This document shows positions 10,715-29,500 of a DNA stretch of 64,000 bases, in pieces. Source of the DNA: Tubulanus polymorphus (taxonomy: Eukaryota > Nemertea > Palaeonemertea > Tubulaniformes > Tubulanidae); the NCBI RefSeq assembly GCF_964204645.1, contig NC_134025.1, positions 27,434,001-27,498,000 of the forward strand, in the 5' to 3' direction. The notes under the pieces were generated by a model, which was not told the DNA's origin, did no database searches, and worked only from the letters and a program-made list of their open reading frames with translations. A program made the translations under genes and the position numbers. Each line of letters opens with the position of its first letter. Position 1 is the first letter of the stretch.

Positions 10715-13700
10715 ATGGATCCCAAGGTCGTAGGCCGTTCCAAAATACAAATTTACAGAATTTTGCATGAAAATATGGGAAATGTCGATGAATATGTTTG
10801 TATTGTGAAAGTTGGTGACATTTATGGAGTTATATCATTCGAAGGGACATTTTTGCATCTTTGGATCGAGTCCGAGAATGGAACAGATTGGCAAAAAATG
10901 GTATGAAGTTGAAAAACTTGACTAAAAGTTTAAAAGGCTATCAAGAAAGTTAAATCTCATTAGATATATAGTTTGTACAAGAACAGAAGCAATTTCCTTC
11001 TGCTCTGCCACCAGCTTCTTTCTTCTTTTTCTAAGGGAAGGCCTATGCTGGCACAGTAGAGCTCCTGTTTGTTCCGTTCCAGATACTTATGATAATGTAT
11101 TTTACAAATACATATCTTTCAGGTTGCTTTGAAATTTACAGATCCTGTTTTATCAATAACTAACGATGCCCGTATCATTTATACGCTATGCGCTAATATG
11201 AGAATATACATGTCTAAATTAGAAGAGTTATTTTCCACAAAAATGTAAGTCATATCGGGTTTTAATTTGTTCAATGTGAAGAGAATGACGCAAACGAAGA
11301 AAGTTTGGATTGTTGGCCTCATTAAAACCAAGCAATTAAGCCAGAATTTTTAATTCATCTATTTCAATCATAATTAATTTCTGGTAAATGGTGTTTATGG
11401 TTTCATTTGTATTTTCAGTGATAATCACCATTCAGAAACGGGCGATGTGTTTACATCTTTATTAGGACAAAGTGATTCTGAATTGAAGGATGTTTCCCTT
11501 CCTGTTTTACCTGTAGATGAAAGAGGCTCGGTGAATATTGGCAGTTTTTGTAGAAATGGTCATCTCATATTAGCGACTGGACATCATTTTGTTATCTACG
11601 CTGAAGACAGAAGTTGTGCTGCTGTTCACCTTTTAAATCGATCTGATGTTGTTAAGATATCAAGTGATATCGTTCCCGTATATACCGTAATTTTAAAGAC
11701 CCATGATTTAGATGTGGTTAGTTCTGCCGTTGACAACAGTTCATCAACTCTCTCCTCTTCAAAAGCCATCCGGCCATTTTTATGTACTTTACACTGCGGA
11801 TTGATTGAAAGTGCTGCAGAATCATTGCGAGAATGTTTTGTTGATAAATATCTCTTTAATTTCTGGTTTGGTTTAGATGCCAATTTAACGGATACCACTG
11901 TTTTAGTCGTTGGATATCGGACTGGAGAAGTTCATTCAATACCACTGTATCCGAAAACACCAACTGGTAGTTCGGATGTTTCTTCAAAGATTATTTATGA
12001 TGCCAATGATTCGATTGTTGGAATGCACAGTTTGATTATTGATAAGAAAATTGATGACCAAGAGAATCCATTTCAACAATATCTGATAGAAAATAATCCT
12101 GAGAAATGTCAAGTGTTTGTTATTTTATCTACTGGTGGTGCCATTACATTCTTTTCCGTTCTGAGCAAGCAGCAAGAAATTCGAATTTCTAGTCATCAGT
12201 ATTGCCCGATTTTATCATCTTGTGTTTGGCAAAATAGACTTTATCTGGCAACAAAATCAGGAGTTGCTGCTGTAAATGCAATAGTTGTGAAAGATGTCCA
12301 AATTATTGAATATGAGATGCACAGCTACCATCGAATTCATCATCTGTTCGTCAACGGTATGTGAGAGTGTCATTATTTCATTTTCGTTGAATTATTGTGA
12401 TCAATTTCAAATCCTCGTGCATCTAATTTCCAGATAGATTGCTCGGCCTATCGCGTGGCAGAGAAATTATGCGAGTTAGAAAGAGTTCGTTGGAAGTGAA
12501 GCCGCGCAGATCTGGCGTCAATGCGATGAAAGATCTGTTGAACGATATACATTTAGTATCCCAAAAACTTCAGTTGACATCGCGTAACTGTGAGAAATTG
12601 GACTCTGTGATCGCTGCGCTTCATTCACTGATTAATCTACATCTAAACGAAGATAGTCTGGAATTTTGCCAAACTTGTCGAACTGAAAATGGAATACTTT
12701 GTACGCAGTTCGTGAGACGCTCGAATTGTGGATCGAAAAATCGCTATTCTTTAGTAGTAGAAATTCACAATAACGGACTTATATCATTACCAACTGGGTT
12801 AATCTTCTCTGTTAATTTGGAGGCTAGTCGACGTGGACGAGAAGAAAGATATATTTTTTCGAAATGTGTTGCATTGCCGGAATTGTTAGCTGGAAAATCA
12901 CACGCAGTTGAATTCTATCTGACCGATCAGATCGTGGATAACATTCCATTAGTTGTCAAACCTGCTCTTATTCTTCCGGTATCAAATTTGCTGGAGGGGT
13001 TCTGCGGTATGTTCAGTATAAGCGGTCTGCCCAAAAGTATATCAGTTCAAATGGTAAAAATAAGAATAACTGTATTAGACTTTCTTAGTGAGATTTGTTC
13101 ACATGTCGAACCAGTCATTACCGCTAAATCAGCTCTGTCTCGTATAAGATCTTGTGAAAATTCTTCAACTGATAAGATTATTTTATCTGAAACTGTAAAG
13201 ATAGATACAGCCGATTTATTCTGTAAGTGTTGGTCAAATGAAATCCTTGGAACAGGTAGGTTACAATGAAGGTTTCATTCAGTATTGTGACGATAGAATT
13301 TCATTTGAATTTTGCCCAGAATCGTGCTTCAATGTCAGTTCGGAATTTTGCAATACATTTAAAAATAAGCTTTGGAAGGCTCGATGTTCCTGATACTTAA
13401 ATTTAATCCTTTCAATTAGGTGAAATATTTCCAGTCACCTATACTGTATTTGCATGTATGTTCATTTTCTGGTTGAAATTATCTTATTACAGAAGTCGGA
13501 ATACTGAAATATTTGCTGACGGGGAGTGTCACTGGTATCAATCAACCAACTGTTCATCTACAGAATCCTGCAGGAGAAACAATAACGCTTTTCATTTCTA
13601 GCGATTCCGACTCCATCTACCAGTTATTACTGCAGACGTCGTCTCAGTCACTGTTGCACGAACTCAAGTTGTCCATCAACGGAAAATTAAAGGTACCGTA

Positions 13701-14068
13701 CTTGAACGTATCGATACGATTATCATTAAACCCGAACGCAAACGATTACATTGATGAATACGTCAAGTGTTTGTTCTTTCTTTACAGCAAAAAGAACTTT
13801 TTAGCGCGAGGCACAAATTTTCGCAAGAATCAGTTCATGGTTTAGTTAAGAATCTCGAGGTAAATTTCGTATAATTCATCCGCGAGTTGATTAATCTATT
13901 AGTTACACGTATATAGTTAAATGAATTGTTCGCATTTTATTGCAGAAAATCGAAAAGTTGTGCGGTTATAGCCATGAACTTCACGAGCACGAAGGAGATT
14001 TAGCTCAAATCCAGAAAGTTGTCCTCGAGTATAAGAAACTACGCGTTCTCGGGGACACGTGGCGATAA
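10715..14068 (+). CDS. FAAP100: FAAP100, Fanconi anaemia core complex-associated protein
   Basis: FAAP100 joins FANCB and FANCL in the nuclear core complex that ubiquitinates FANCD2/FANCI for DNA crosslink repair. Seven exons with matching phases: 10715-10900, 11123-11244, 11419-12356, 12434-13255, 13493-13692, 13788-13859, 13946-14068, giving 820 residues (human 881). Exons 1-3 encode a beta-rich N-terminal half, as expected for the propeller. Exon 3 has two blocks that resemble vertebrate FAAP100: LPVLPVD near the start and LFNFWFGLDAN followed by VLVVGYRTGEV. Exon 4 opens with a helical stretch (MKDLLNDIHLVSQKLQ), and the C-terminus ends in a predicted coiled coil terminating KVVLEYKKLR, like the human end. 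Identification rests on these recalled similarities; the protein evolves fast. It converges on the HHIP-like gene. Confidence 0.8.
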
Positions 14069-14153
14069 TTAAAGATACAAATCGAAAAACTGAAAATCAC
14101 GATGCAATAATGTATCTATTCTTATTTGCATGTTTTTTATTACGACTTGAACG

Positions 14154-14159
14154 AATAAA
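14154..14159 (+). terminator. Poly(A) signal of FAAP100
   Basis: AATAAA 86 bases after the FAAP100 stop, the first such hexamer downstream. Confidence 0.6.
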
Positions 14160-14740
14160 TTGGTTTTTGTTTATCATTTTATGAATTCGTTACATTTGAA
14201 ATGTTTGGTTATTCTATGAACACGAATGCTGTGGAGAACGGAGAAATCGTCGTAGCAACAGGGACGGATGTAGAGCTTGGTTTCGGGGTCCGTATCACAG
14301 TTTTCCATCGAGATGAACCTTTTTGTCTCACTGAAACCCATAAATTTAACGTTCATGCTCTCGGAAATTGAATCTTTGCGAAAGTTTTTGCAAAAAGTTG
14401 TAACACCTAAGTTTGTGCACTTCGGTGGGGCTGTTCCATTCTCTTTCAGACCCCCGCCTTCCTATTGTCCTAGATCTGCCCCTGAACAAACGTATGATTC
14501 TACTACCCCATAAATAAAAGTAGTTGAAATATAAGTTCACTCTAGTGTTGGAGAATTTATTGTACGCTGTCTACATAGAATAGTGTCGACTTGTAAATGC
14601 TTAGAAGAAGCTGATTCTGTCTCGTCGTCGAGCAGTACCTGTACTTAGACTTCGTCTAGTTTTTTTTCCATTAGGAAACATTCAGAGAGTAAGGCTTACC
14701 ACTGTTTGGGGAGGGGGTTAATTCTTGTTAGAAACACGAC

Positions 14741-14939
14741 ATGCAGTCTATTCAGTGTAATGTTTGCGGTACTAAGAATTCATTCCTCGATTGTGGTAAT
14801 AGCACGATACGTATCTGTGAGGGGGGGGGGTCAGGAAACTTGGTGCAAAGGTTGTATAGCGGGAGATTTTGGGCTAGACTTTTCGAACACTTCCGCACAG
14901 ACAGTCAGCGATTCTCGACTATCCGCCATACCTGACTGA
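14741..14939 (+). pseudogene. Broken Cys-rich reading frame interrupted at a G run
   Basis: A frame from ATG 14741 codes CNVCGTKNSFLDCGNS, a zinc-ribbon-like start. A run of G at about 14820-14830 then shifts the reading: another frame continues with WCKGCIAGDFGLDF to a stop at 14939. Read across the run, the cysteines (CxxC, C, C, CxxC) suggest one small zinc-binding module that has lost its frame, perhaps a retroelement fragment or a decayed exon. A chance pattern or sequencing error in the G run is possible. Confidence 0.3.
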
Positions 14940-16346
14940 GACCAGTGGAACGACTGAATTTGCGTGAATCGGGGAATTCATGGCAGGAAACAAGGGTATA
15001 ATCGCAGGTCGACCAACTTCGTATCGGCTTTTAAAACACTTCACGTAGGTTAGAAAAATCAATGAATAATAAATGAGCCTCGAAACGCTACGAAAAACGA
15101 TAATACTTCAATACGAGTATATGTACTTTTATTTCCGAACGAATATTCACGCTGCCAACACATCCAAACATAAAACAAAAAGAGAAAAATCCGCTCTACA
15201 AAGGGCTGATATAACAGAGGATCTAAAAATAGGTTAAGGTAGAACAAAAATGGTTTCTTCTTATACAATAAACACTCATTGGAGTTATTTTTATGATGAT
15301 ATTTCCGATAGAATGCTTCTTCTTAACGTTAAAACATACTTCCTTATTGATTAAAACTATTCCATATTAAAACGACGTTTCATTTGGTATCTTGGCCCTT
15401 TGAGAAAGACGACTAGAATATGACTTAATTCACACGACATGCACACGATAATCATCGAATCACGGAAACTTAAATTTAGAATACATATGATGTAAATTAT
15501 ATCATGGATTAAATAGCATTCAAAGAAATTCCGAAAAAATACCGCGGAATCTTTTTTTTATTACACTTAGTCAAAATTTTGAGATTCCGTAATTGTGGAA
15601 TATTGATATCAATTGATATTTTCCATATTACCATACAGAATAATGATGTACAGAATAATGATGTATATATTATATGTGTAGCCGTAATCCATCTTTAGTC
15701 GATGGACGAATATAAATATATATGGCTGTTGAGTTTTCGTTGCATTTACCCCTTACATAATTAAACGACTCGCCAATAGAACATATAAAATGACTGCAAA
15801 ACAGCTCGGTCGATTGAGAGGACCTGAAAAAAAAGAGTTATATTTGATACAAAAAATTGTATGGGTCAAATGCCTATTGATCAGAATAATGATTTGGTCA
15901 TTCTATATTTTTCATTGATCGATTCAAACTGACACAATGATGAATTACTCGTGAATACGATATAAATGTAGTGACAGCCTTTTGAATGAAAAACAGAGAA
16001 AATATGCAGGAAATATATATTTCAAAAGTGTACTAGTGCTCTCTATACAAAAATGGCAGGCTTTGCAAAAATGCGGAGCGAAAATATGTGTCATACCGGT
16101 ATCAAAGTTGTAAATAGAAATAGCCCCGTTATGGTCGTTTTATATAGTAATTATAATAAGTTTGTTCCAAAAGCGCAAGCCAAACAAATTTGGCCTATCT
16201 AGAAAAGCTGGGATACGCTACAAAATATATACGTAGTCGCCGCATGTATGTATATATGCTTATAAAACAAACAAAGAAGCGAGATGGGTATTCATCCTAA
16301 TTGGCGATATCGAAAATACTATTTGAGTGAATCGGACTTGCCCGAT

Positions 16347-22096
<5,750 letters not shown>

Positions 22097-22942
22097 AGTT
22101 TCATCAGGAAGTGCACTGGTTCAACAACTAAACAGTATCTGTGGAGTCTACTACTAAACACTACTGCGATAAAACCACACAGGCACTGAGTCTTAATCAT
22201 AGAATGTCACTTATGGTGGCTTCCCACGGCATTCGGTTAAAACGTGTTTCAGTATAAATCGTCAAAAGCATTCGTTCGCGACATAAATACACTTACATAA
22301 ATGCCATTTATTATTATAAACAAGTTCAAAATCAGGTCTGCGGGGCTAATTTTAGAAATGTCTTGAATGTCATCACCAAATGAGATATAGTGCTAAATTA
22401 TATAGGAAAAGCAATGAATTTGAAATACTGCGCTTCGTTGAAATGAGAATTTCATAATTGGGACGCTTTATTCATTAGAATTTTGAATTATTCGCGTACA
22501 AGTTTCTTTATGAAAAGGAAAGGGTTCGTAGTCGGCTTATGAATGATAATGTTGACACCTTTTGAACCGGTCTTTCAAACTCTCCACCAGGGCACACATT
22601 CTTTTCATCTGAGGTTGGCATTGACAAGATACCATTTTGAAATATTCGATAAATTAATAATGATGATGATGATGGTGGTGGTGGTGGTGGTGGTGGTGGT
22701 GGTGGTGGTGGTGGTGGTGGTGGTGGTGGTGGTGGTGGTGGTGGTGGTGGTGGTGGTGGTGGTGGTGGTGGTGGTGGTGGTGGTGGTGGTGGTGGTGGTG
22801 GTGGTGGTGGTGGTGGTGGTGGTGGTGGTGGTGGTGGTGGTGGTGGTGGTGGTGGTGGTGGTGGTGGTGGTGGTGGTGGTGGTGGTGGTGGTGGTGGTGG
22901 TGGTGGTGGTGGTGATGGTGATGGTGATGGTGATGGTGATGG

Positions 22943-22989
<47 letters not shown>

Positions 22990-23340
22990 CATTCGTGATG
23001 CAGCGAAAGGGTGCATTCGTGATGCGAGATGTTTATTCAAACACTCTTGAAAGACGACTGCTATTATGTAAGCAATCCTAAAGTATCCACAAGGGCTGTA
23101 CTCTTCATAACGGGTTGTTTTTAGAATGTGTTCTGTCTGTTGTTGAAATATGTAGACATTTCGGCATCGGTTAACTGTCAAAATATATAGAATCAATGGC
23201 AACAAAAAAGTTTTGCTTTATGTTTACAAAAAGGTAAAATGACCTACGTTTGTCATGAGATCAAACTAGTCATTAGCATCTTTCAGAAAGTATTCGCTTA
23301 AAATGAGGTAAGGTTTACCGTATTTTCTTTTTACGTATAG
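22097..23340. other. Divergent gap between HHIPL and lectin locus
   Basis: Contains the HHIPL 5' flank and the microsatellite. No other gene or promoter motif that I can support. Confidence 0.5.
22656..22989. repeat. Composite GAT/GGT microsatellite
   Basis: A short GAT run, then 80 uninterrupted GGT units (22674-22913), then GATGGT units, then about 15 GAT units. The long open frames across it (poly-Val on +, poly-His on -) come from the repeat and are not genes. It lies in the divergent gap between the HHIPL gene and the lectin locus. Just downstream, gcattcgtgatgc occurs twice. Confidence 0.97.
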
Positions 23341-23672
23341 ATTTTACATATTCGAAGAAAGTCAGAAGTGATCTGGCTAAAACCCAAAGTTTTATAACTT
23401 CTTCACCATTCCGCTGCGCTAATGAATGTACCATGAACTTCAGAACTTGCTACGCAGTTTCATTCAATCAAGCATCAAAATTAAGCATTTTGTTTCAAAA
23501 ATCAAAAGAACCAAATCAAAATACGAATGGAGTCTTTGTTCGCCAAATTGACAATATTCCTTACCCGTGGGTCGTAAACTCAACGATTTATGACGGGGTT
23601 CACTATTTCGCTGTACCATCAATTATAGAACTTGCTGCGTATTTTCAATCAAGCATCAAGATTATGGAGTAA
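23341..23672 (+). pseudogene. Orphan PAN/apple-domain exon copy plus a second decayed copy
   Basis: After a good acceptor (acgtatag) a frame encodes DFTYSKKV, SFITSSPFRCANEC, NFRTCYAVSFNQAS and NTNGVFVRQID, clearly homologous to the last exon of the lectin gene 1.7 kb downstream. One conserved Cys is replaced (KLSILF against RLCSFF). The original stop is lost (TGG for TGA), and the frame runs into a second, internally deleted copy of the same exon (about 23597-23670: ELAAYFQSSIK). No lectin domain or signal-peptide exon precedes it, so it is most likely the remnant of a duplicated gene. Confidence 0.65.
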
Positions 23673-24051
23673 ATAAAAGAAACCAAACCAAACCAGTAGG
23701 CGAATGGAATCTATGGTCAGCCGTGAGAGGACATCATCAAAGTCCTCATATAAGTTTCATTCTTTATCTTGAATATTCCTTCGGTTTTTCTATTCATAAT
23801 GCTATTTGTATATTTTGTCTTGAGAAAACTTTACCTGTACATGAAAATCAAATCAAATCCAACGAATCGTAAGTTTTCATTTGTATACATATGTTGTTTT
23901 TATCAGCCGTAAAAGGTAGCTTAGTAGCAGATCGGCCTTATCCATCGAATTGTCAGAGTAAATAATTCATTTATCGAAGTTGGAAATTGCGCGATGCTTT
24001 GCATTACCTACACATATACAGAGCGAGTCGTCAGGATAGATTAAGTTCGCA

Positions 24052-25244
24052 ATGATGTGTCGGATATTAAGTGTAACATTTACACTATTCTACGTTAGAT
24101 CAGGTCAGAATTTATCTTAAAATCTTAAGAAATGTACATGATGTTTGTTTAAAAAACGTTTCCTTCAATTCATTAAATTCCATTTTTAATTTTAATGAGA
24201 TATAAATTTTATTGTCTCAATATTTCGTCACTTGCCAATGAAGTCACCGAAAGCGCACAATTTATCACTTTGACTGGTAAGCCGTCATCAATGAACAAAG
24301 TCTACGCACCAAACAGCTTTTTGGGGGCTGCCAAATGGGCATTTGATAACAATCCAAGTACATGTTCCTGCACTGATTATACGACAGAACCCTGGTGGCA
24401 AATAGATTTAGGAACTACATACAGGGTTACATCAGTGTCCATAACGAGCAGGGCCGATTGTTGTGGTAAGAAAAGAAATTGTATTTTGGGAATATTTCTA
24501 AACTATAAGGAAGGCAGGTGTATATTTGAAAATATGACTTACAGGCTACCGATTGAGGGAATTAAGCGTAATACTGACGAACTCCCCAGCGCCACCAATT
24601 CCAAACGGCGACCTCTGCTATTACGAACCAAATCCGTTTGCAGAGGCCGAAACAAGGAAATTGGATTGTTCTTTGGCTATGGGGCGTTACTTGATTATCA
24701 CGAAGTCGAATCGTACTGAACATTTAACGTTATGTGAGATCAAAATAAAAGCTGCAATCGATTCACAGAGAGGTAAATGAAACGTGAAAATAATGAATAT
24801 TTACACCTTAGAAATCATGTTAATGACTCAAAAATATTATTAGATGAGTGTAAAGCCTTCTTTGTCTAAAGAGGATTTAGTAGGAATCAAGTATGGAAAT
24901 TACCTTGATGACACGTTCATTCGCAAAATGTTATTCTAAAATTATTCATTTGAAAAGGTCACTTGTCCACACTTTCTGCAGATAGTAGTCAACCATATTC
25001 TATCTTCATTCTCTTAGATTTTACCTTTTCGAAGAATGTCAGTGATGTGGTGAAAACTCGAAGTTTTATCACTGGTTCACTATTTCACTGCACAGATGCA
25101 TGCAACAGAAACTACAGAACTTGTCACGCGTTTTCATTCAATCAAGCATCGAGGTTATGTAGTTTCTTTGAAAAATCGAAGGAAGCAAATCCGAATACAA
25201 AAGGAGTTTTTGTGAGTCAAATTGACTATATTGGTTATCCGTGA
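24052..25244 (+). CDS. Secreted F-type lectin (fucolectin) with C-terminal PAN/apple domain
   Basis: Four exons: 24052-24103 (signal peptide, MMCRILSVTFTLFY), 24244-24465, 24545-24772, 25018-25244; phases fit and the sum is 243 codons (242 residues). Exons 2-3 form one F-type lectin fold: GKPSSMNKVYAPN, WAFDNNPSTCSCTD, PWWQIDLG, RADCCGYRLRELSV and LTLCEIKIK. The family sugar motif is H-X26-R-X-D-X4-R/K; here the spacing, R, D and last R are kept but the His position is Cys. Exon 4 encodes a PAN-type domain with four or more Cys. The first donor is GTCAGA, a weak but allowed site, so the signal exon is the least certain part. F-type lectins act in innate recognition of fucosylated glycans; the missing His questions fucose binding here. 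Confidence 0.85.
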
Positions 25245-25773
25245 AGACGATGAATCCGTGATATCTTATCAAAGTGAGCACTATATATTGTTTGTATACT
25301 ATAAACTAATAAGTAAAACTTCTATCAGTCAAGAAGGATTGTGCGTATATACCAGATATATCTAACTTCAAAGGGTTTAGAAAATTTCTTCATCCGACGC
25401 CACGATCTAAGGCTCCCCATAAGTCGTACGAGCGTCGAAGAAAATGGTAATTATTCAATGATATTAAAGTTTTCCTACAATGATACATTCGCTCTCCTCT
25501 CAAGGCTCGTAGAACTTCGAAAAACGGACATAGAGATGTCTAAATGAAAGCTAAATGGATCTGTAGGACAACCTTTCAATCAGATAACTGATCGACGTGA
25601 TTTAGTAATTGTTTTATTCAAACGATAGAAATGTGCCGAAAAAACTTTTTATGTTTATTATTTTTATGATTATGTTAAGATACTGTATATGTGTAAATTG
25701 TATAACTGTACATGTATATTTCCATGTATTCACTTCTGTTTTTGTGCTCGAAAAATTGTGCATTATTTTGAGC

Positions 25774-25779
25774 AATAAA
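25774..25779 (+). terminator. Poly(A) signal of the lectin gene
   Basis: AATAAA about 530 bases after the lectin stop, in AT-rich 3' sequence. Confidence 0.5.
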
Positions 25780-26501
25780 GAATAATCTAATCTAGTAAAA
25801 AGAAGACATTATTTGTATCTATTTGTTCGTACCTATTGTAGGTATCTGGCCACATATTTTTTATGATTATCTCATCAACGCTTTTAGTCAGCGAATTCGA
25901 AATAATTGATGCGCCGAGGATTTGAAAACGAGAAAATTTCAATTTCACAGGTGGACCCTATTCTAGATTCTAGTTATGAACCAGTTCCACGGAGTTGATT
26001 TCGACTAAAATGACGTGCTATCAATGCGCATATTAATGGGAGTAAGATATATATTAAAGCGATGCGAACCGTGTTTGTAGAACGGCAGTGCCAGGTTGAA
26101 CACACATCTATGATTCGCAACAGATCCAGACTGAAAACACAGAAAAACGAGAACGTCTATTCCAGTTCAAGTTCACCGCGTAACTAAGAAAAACAACCTG
26201 GATGGAATAACATTGTCGTTACAAATAACTTTATAACAATTACAAGGTGATTGAATCGAATATTTAGTTTTGTTCGATTCAGACATTATTGTCGCCTATG
26301 TTTTGAATTAAGATAGTAAAAGAATGAAGTCAGGTTTCTGCAGGACTACTCATCTCGACGAGTTGTCGCATATGAAAAACCAACTGATTGTGACGGAGAG
26401 ATATTGTTATGGACATAATTTCGCACGGGATGGTTGGATGTTCATGATCGCATTGTGTATTTGTTATTTACATTGACGCAGCTCTCAGCATCCAGTATAA
26501 G
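25780..26501. other. Intergenic, upstream of the RXFP-type receptor
   Basis: No gene seen. Presumably holds the receptor promoter and 5' UTR. Confidence 0.4.
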
Positions 26502-29500
26502 ATGACACTTGGAGATGTCAGACTGTTGTCCCGGTTACTGGGTATCATTTTACAGCTGATGGTTATTATTCACAAAGAAGGTAAATTTTCAATATTTTGT
26601 TTTGAAATTCAATTATCTGCCTTTGGTACAGGAAAGTCGAGTAGCAATTCGTTGACATGCTATGAACTGTCAGCTATCCGTTCAAGACCGAATTGGCCAG
26701 ATTCTCTGACAAGCGGTGATGTGCATGTTATCATTTTATTTCATTCAACAAAATCCAATATCGGAACAATGATCATTCAATGCTTGACTTCTTCGTTGTA
26801 GTATATTTGTTATGAAAGGGGTTTTTTACAGTTTAATAAGTAGTCAAAATGTAAATGTAAAATCCCCTTTTCATAACATTATTCTAAATTAATTTTCTTT
26901 GTAATATCTTATACCTGACGCATGATTAAATGTGAAATTATTACTGACAGTTATCTATTGTATTTCCAGACAGATATATCATTCTCCGATGTTATCAATT
27001 TTCACAAATTTAATTGAACGTGTTAGAGTTTACGCAGCATGAAGTACTGCCCGTATAAAATGACTTCATAAATAATTCACTTTGAAACTGGCTTAAAGGC
27101 ATTGTTTCAGTTTAGAAAAATCTCCTATCATCGCTGTTCTGTATCATCAATTACAGTCTCACTATAACTCGAAGTAACCGTTTTTGAACTTTTGAATGTA
27201 GGAAAAATAACCGCAGCTTTTCTTATAGTAATTCATCAACCATTTTCGTCGTTAATGTCCGTAGTTTATAGATACAACGAAAAGTTTTATGTAAGCCTGT
27301 GAATTTCATCAGCAAACCGTTTTTGCCAAATTTTGCGTTGTGTGCCGAGGAGGGACGCGGTACGAATTTTCTAGTCGGCGAATAAAACAAGCTAGTGATA
27401 TTATCAGCGAATTTTAATTGGCGAATGCCAAATTCGCTCAGTCTGTCTGTCACTTCTACTGAATAAATTCGGCGAACATACTGAATCATGGGATCATTAT
27501 TTTCATTGCCATTCGGTGAATCAGAGTCTTATTCGTCTAAATGTGTCGACCTTAGTCTCCCGAATTCAATAGCAGGCGGGATATAGCGAATGTTTTGCCG
27601 ATGAAATTCGCCTTATCTATGACAGGCCGAAGCGACGAGCTGGTGAAATGTTTCTATTCATTCATTAACAGTTATCTCCGGGGAGGAGCTTTAAATGAAT
27701 TCTACCGATTCATGTCGTTAGAGAATTCGTGTATCTAGTTGAAGCCATGTAGTTTTCCTCCTTAGTTTAACGAGTTTTTGTTTCTTACTTATAAACACGA
27801 AGCTATTGATATCGAAATATCATAAACACCAGTAAATTCTAGTTGCATTACATATAAACAATAATGAAGGTGTATATACGTGATAATGTGATGTTTTATC
27901 AGATCAAATTTTAGATATTCATGCTGTGAATGATTATCTATATGTCCGTATAGAATAGTTACTCTTTCCTGTCTCAGTCCCCCAGATTCTAAATACTTCC
28001 TCGGAACATCAATGGAAAGAGGTAAGTCTTGCGGGTAATCTAAGCGGTCACCGGTGGAAAAGTATTTGATAATTCTTAAGGCAGTTCTGGTGTCATCGAG
28101 TGGGCAGACGAAGAGAGAACGGTTTTACAATAAGCAACTTCCTATTATTCAATATAGATTCCGAATAACGAGGTATAGTAAAAATAGTTCAGCCTGATTT
28201 TGGCTCCAGAGATTTGCTTCGCTATCATCCATTTCTACGAACCACAGTGGAAATATCTTTTACCTTGTAGAAGAACACTTGCATTCAATACTTTTGGTAT
28301 CTCTGATGGGCTAGTATACGACTTAATTGACGACTGTCCAAGGCTTTTAGATTAATAATCTTCCCTTTTCAAGGATCTGCCAACCAGAATCTAACAGCAA
28401 ATGCGCGAAGTGCGTGCAAAGAAGGAACGTTCCCATGCGCTACAGTTACCGGATGTATTCCGCAACGAAAAATGTGTGATGGTGTGCATGATTGTTCGGA
28501 TGGTACTGATGAACACGACTGCAGTAAGTGTTATTAGAATTGACTCGAAAGTTGAATCGAACGGAGACCAGATTGTGTGTAACCAAATTGAACAAACCAT
28601 TTGTAAATCACATCAGTTTTACTGCAGCATTCAAAGTAGCGTCAGTCTATCTTTAGTTCACGCCTCCACGGTATATCCAAGTGATACGGTTCGTATGAGA
28701 CTAACAATCTATGGGTTATTGAATAGCCACGAACCAAATTAGGAAAATAATTACACATTTCAAATCCCCGTTAATTCATTAAGGCATATATTCACCACCA
28801 CCTGGACCGATAAATGATAGATCATGACAGAATCGAATGGCAAGAATCTACTGTTTCTTTCAGGTGACATATATGATCGTGAGTACTGGAACCGATTGTT
28901 TGAAAAACGACCAGATTCGGATAGAAACCGAGAAAGTGGCAATTGTTGTAAGTTGTTTATTAGTAAAACCTTATTTAAGATAGTTCATGCGATCAAGTCA
29001 ATTTATAATGATATATATGTTACTCCGGTTTGTGTCGGGTATCTGACAATTACGGCGCTTATCAGCGATGCTAACAAATTAGTCAGGAAACGAACAAACG
29101 GAAGCGTCCCGAGGACATGATATATTTTTCACATTTTTCCAATAGAAAAAAAAACGAATAATCTATTGGTAAAAATAAATCATTATTTCCTAAACGGCAG
29201 TATTTTTTCATTTCAAAATAGCTATTGAGGAAAAAATTTTCAATGAAAAAAGAAATATCACGGTAAAGCACATACGAACCACACGCATCAGCTATAAAAT
29301 GCGTGACATAAACCGTTGATTGCTGTGTATTTTTTATATTCTTCACGTATCATTGCGATTCCATCTATATTTCATCAGTTCACAGCATACGCTATGAAAC
29401 AGCAATTACGTCCTGCATCTCGTTTATCACAATTAATCCGCACTGGATCCGAAATCGCTTTCGTTATGAGTTGTGATGATTCCTCAAAATGGCGATTCGT

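Larger units (their letters stand above)
14069..16346. other. Convergent intergenic region, 3' UTRs
   Basis: Holds the 3' ends of FAAP100 (+) and the HHIP-like gene (-). AT-rich, with no confident gene apart from the broken cysteine-rich frame listed separately. Several TTTATT hexamers could serve the minus-strand gene, but I cannot choose one. Confidence 0.5.

Noticed and set aside
22654..23205. Long poly-His (minus) and poly-Val (plus) open frames
   Set aside because: They are translations of the GGT/GAT microsatellite; no gene context.
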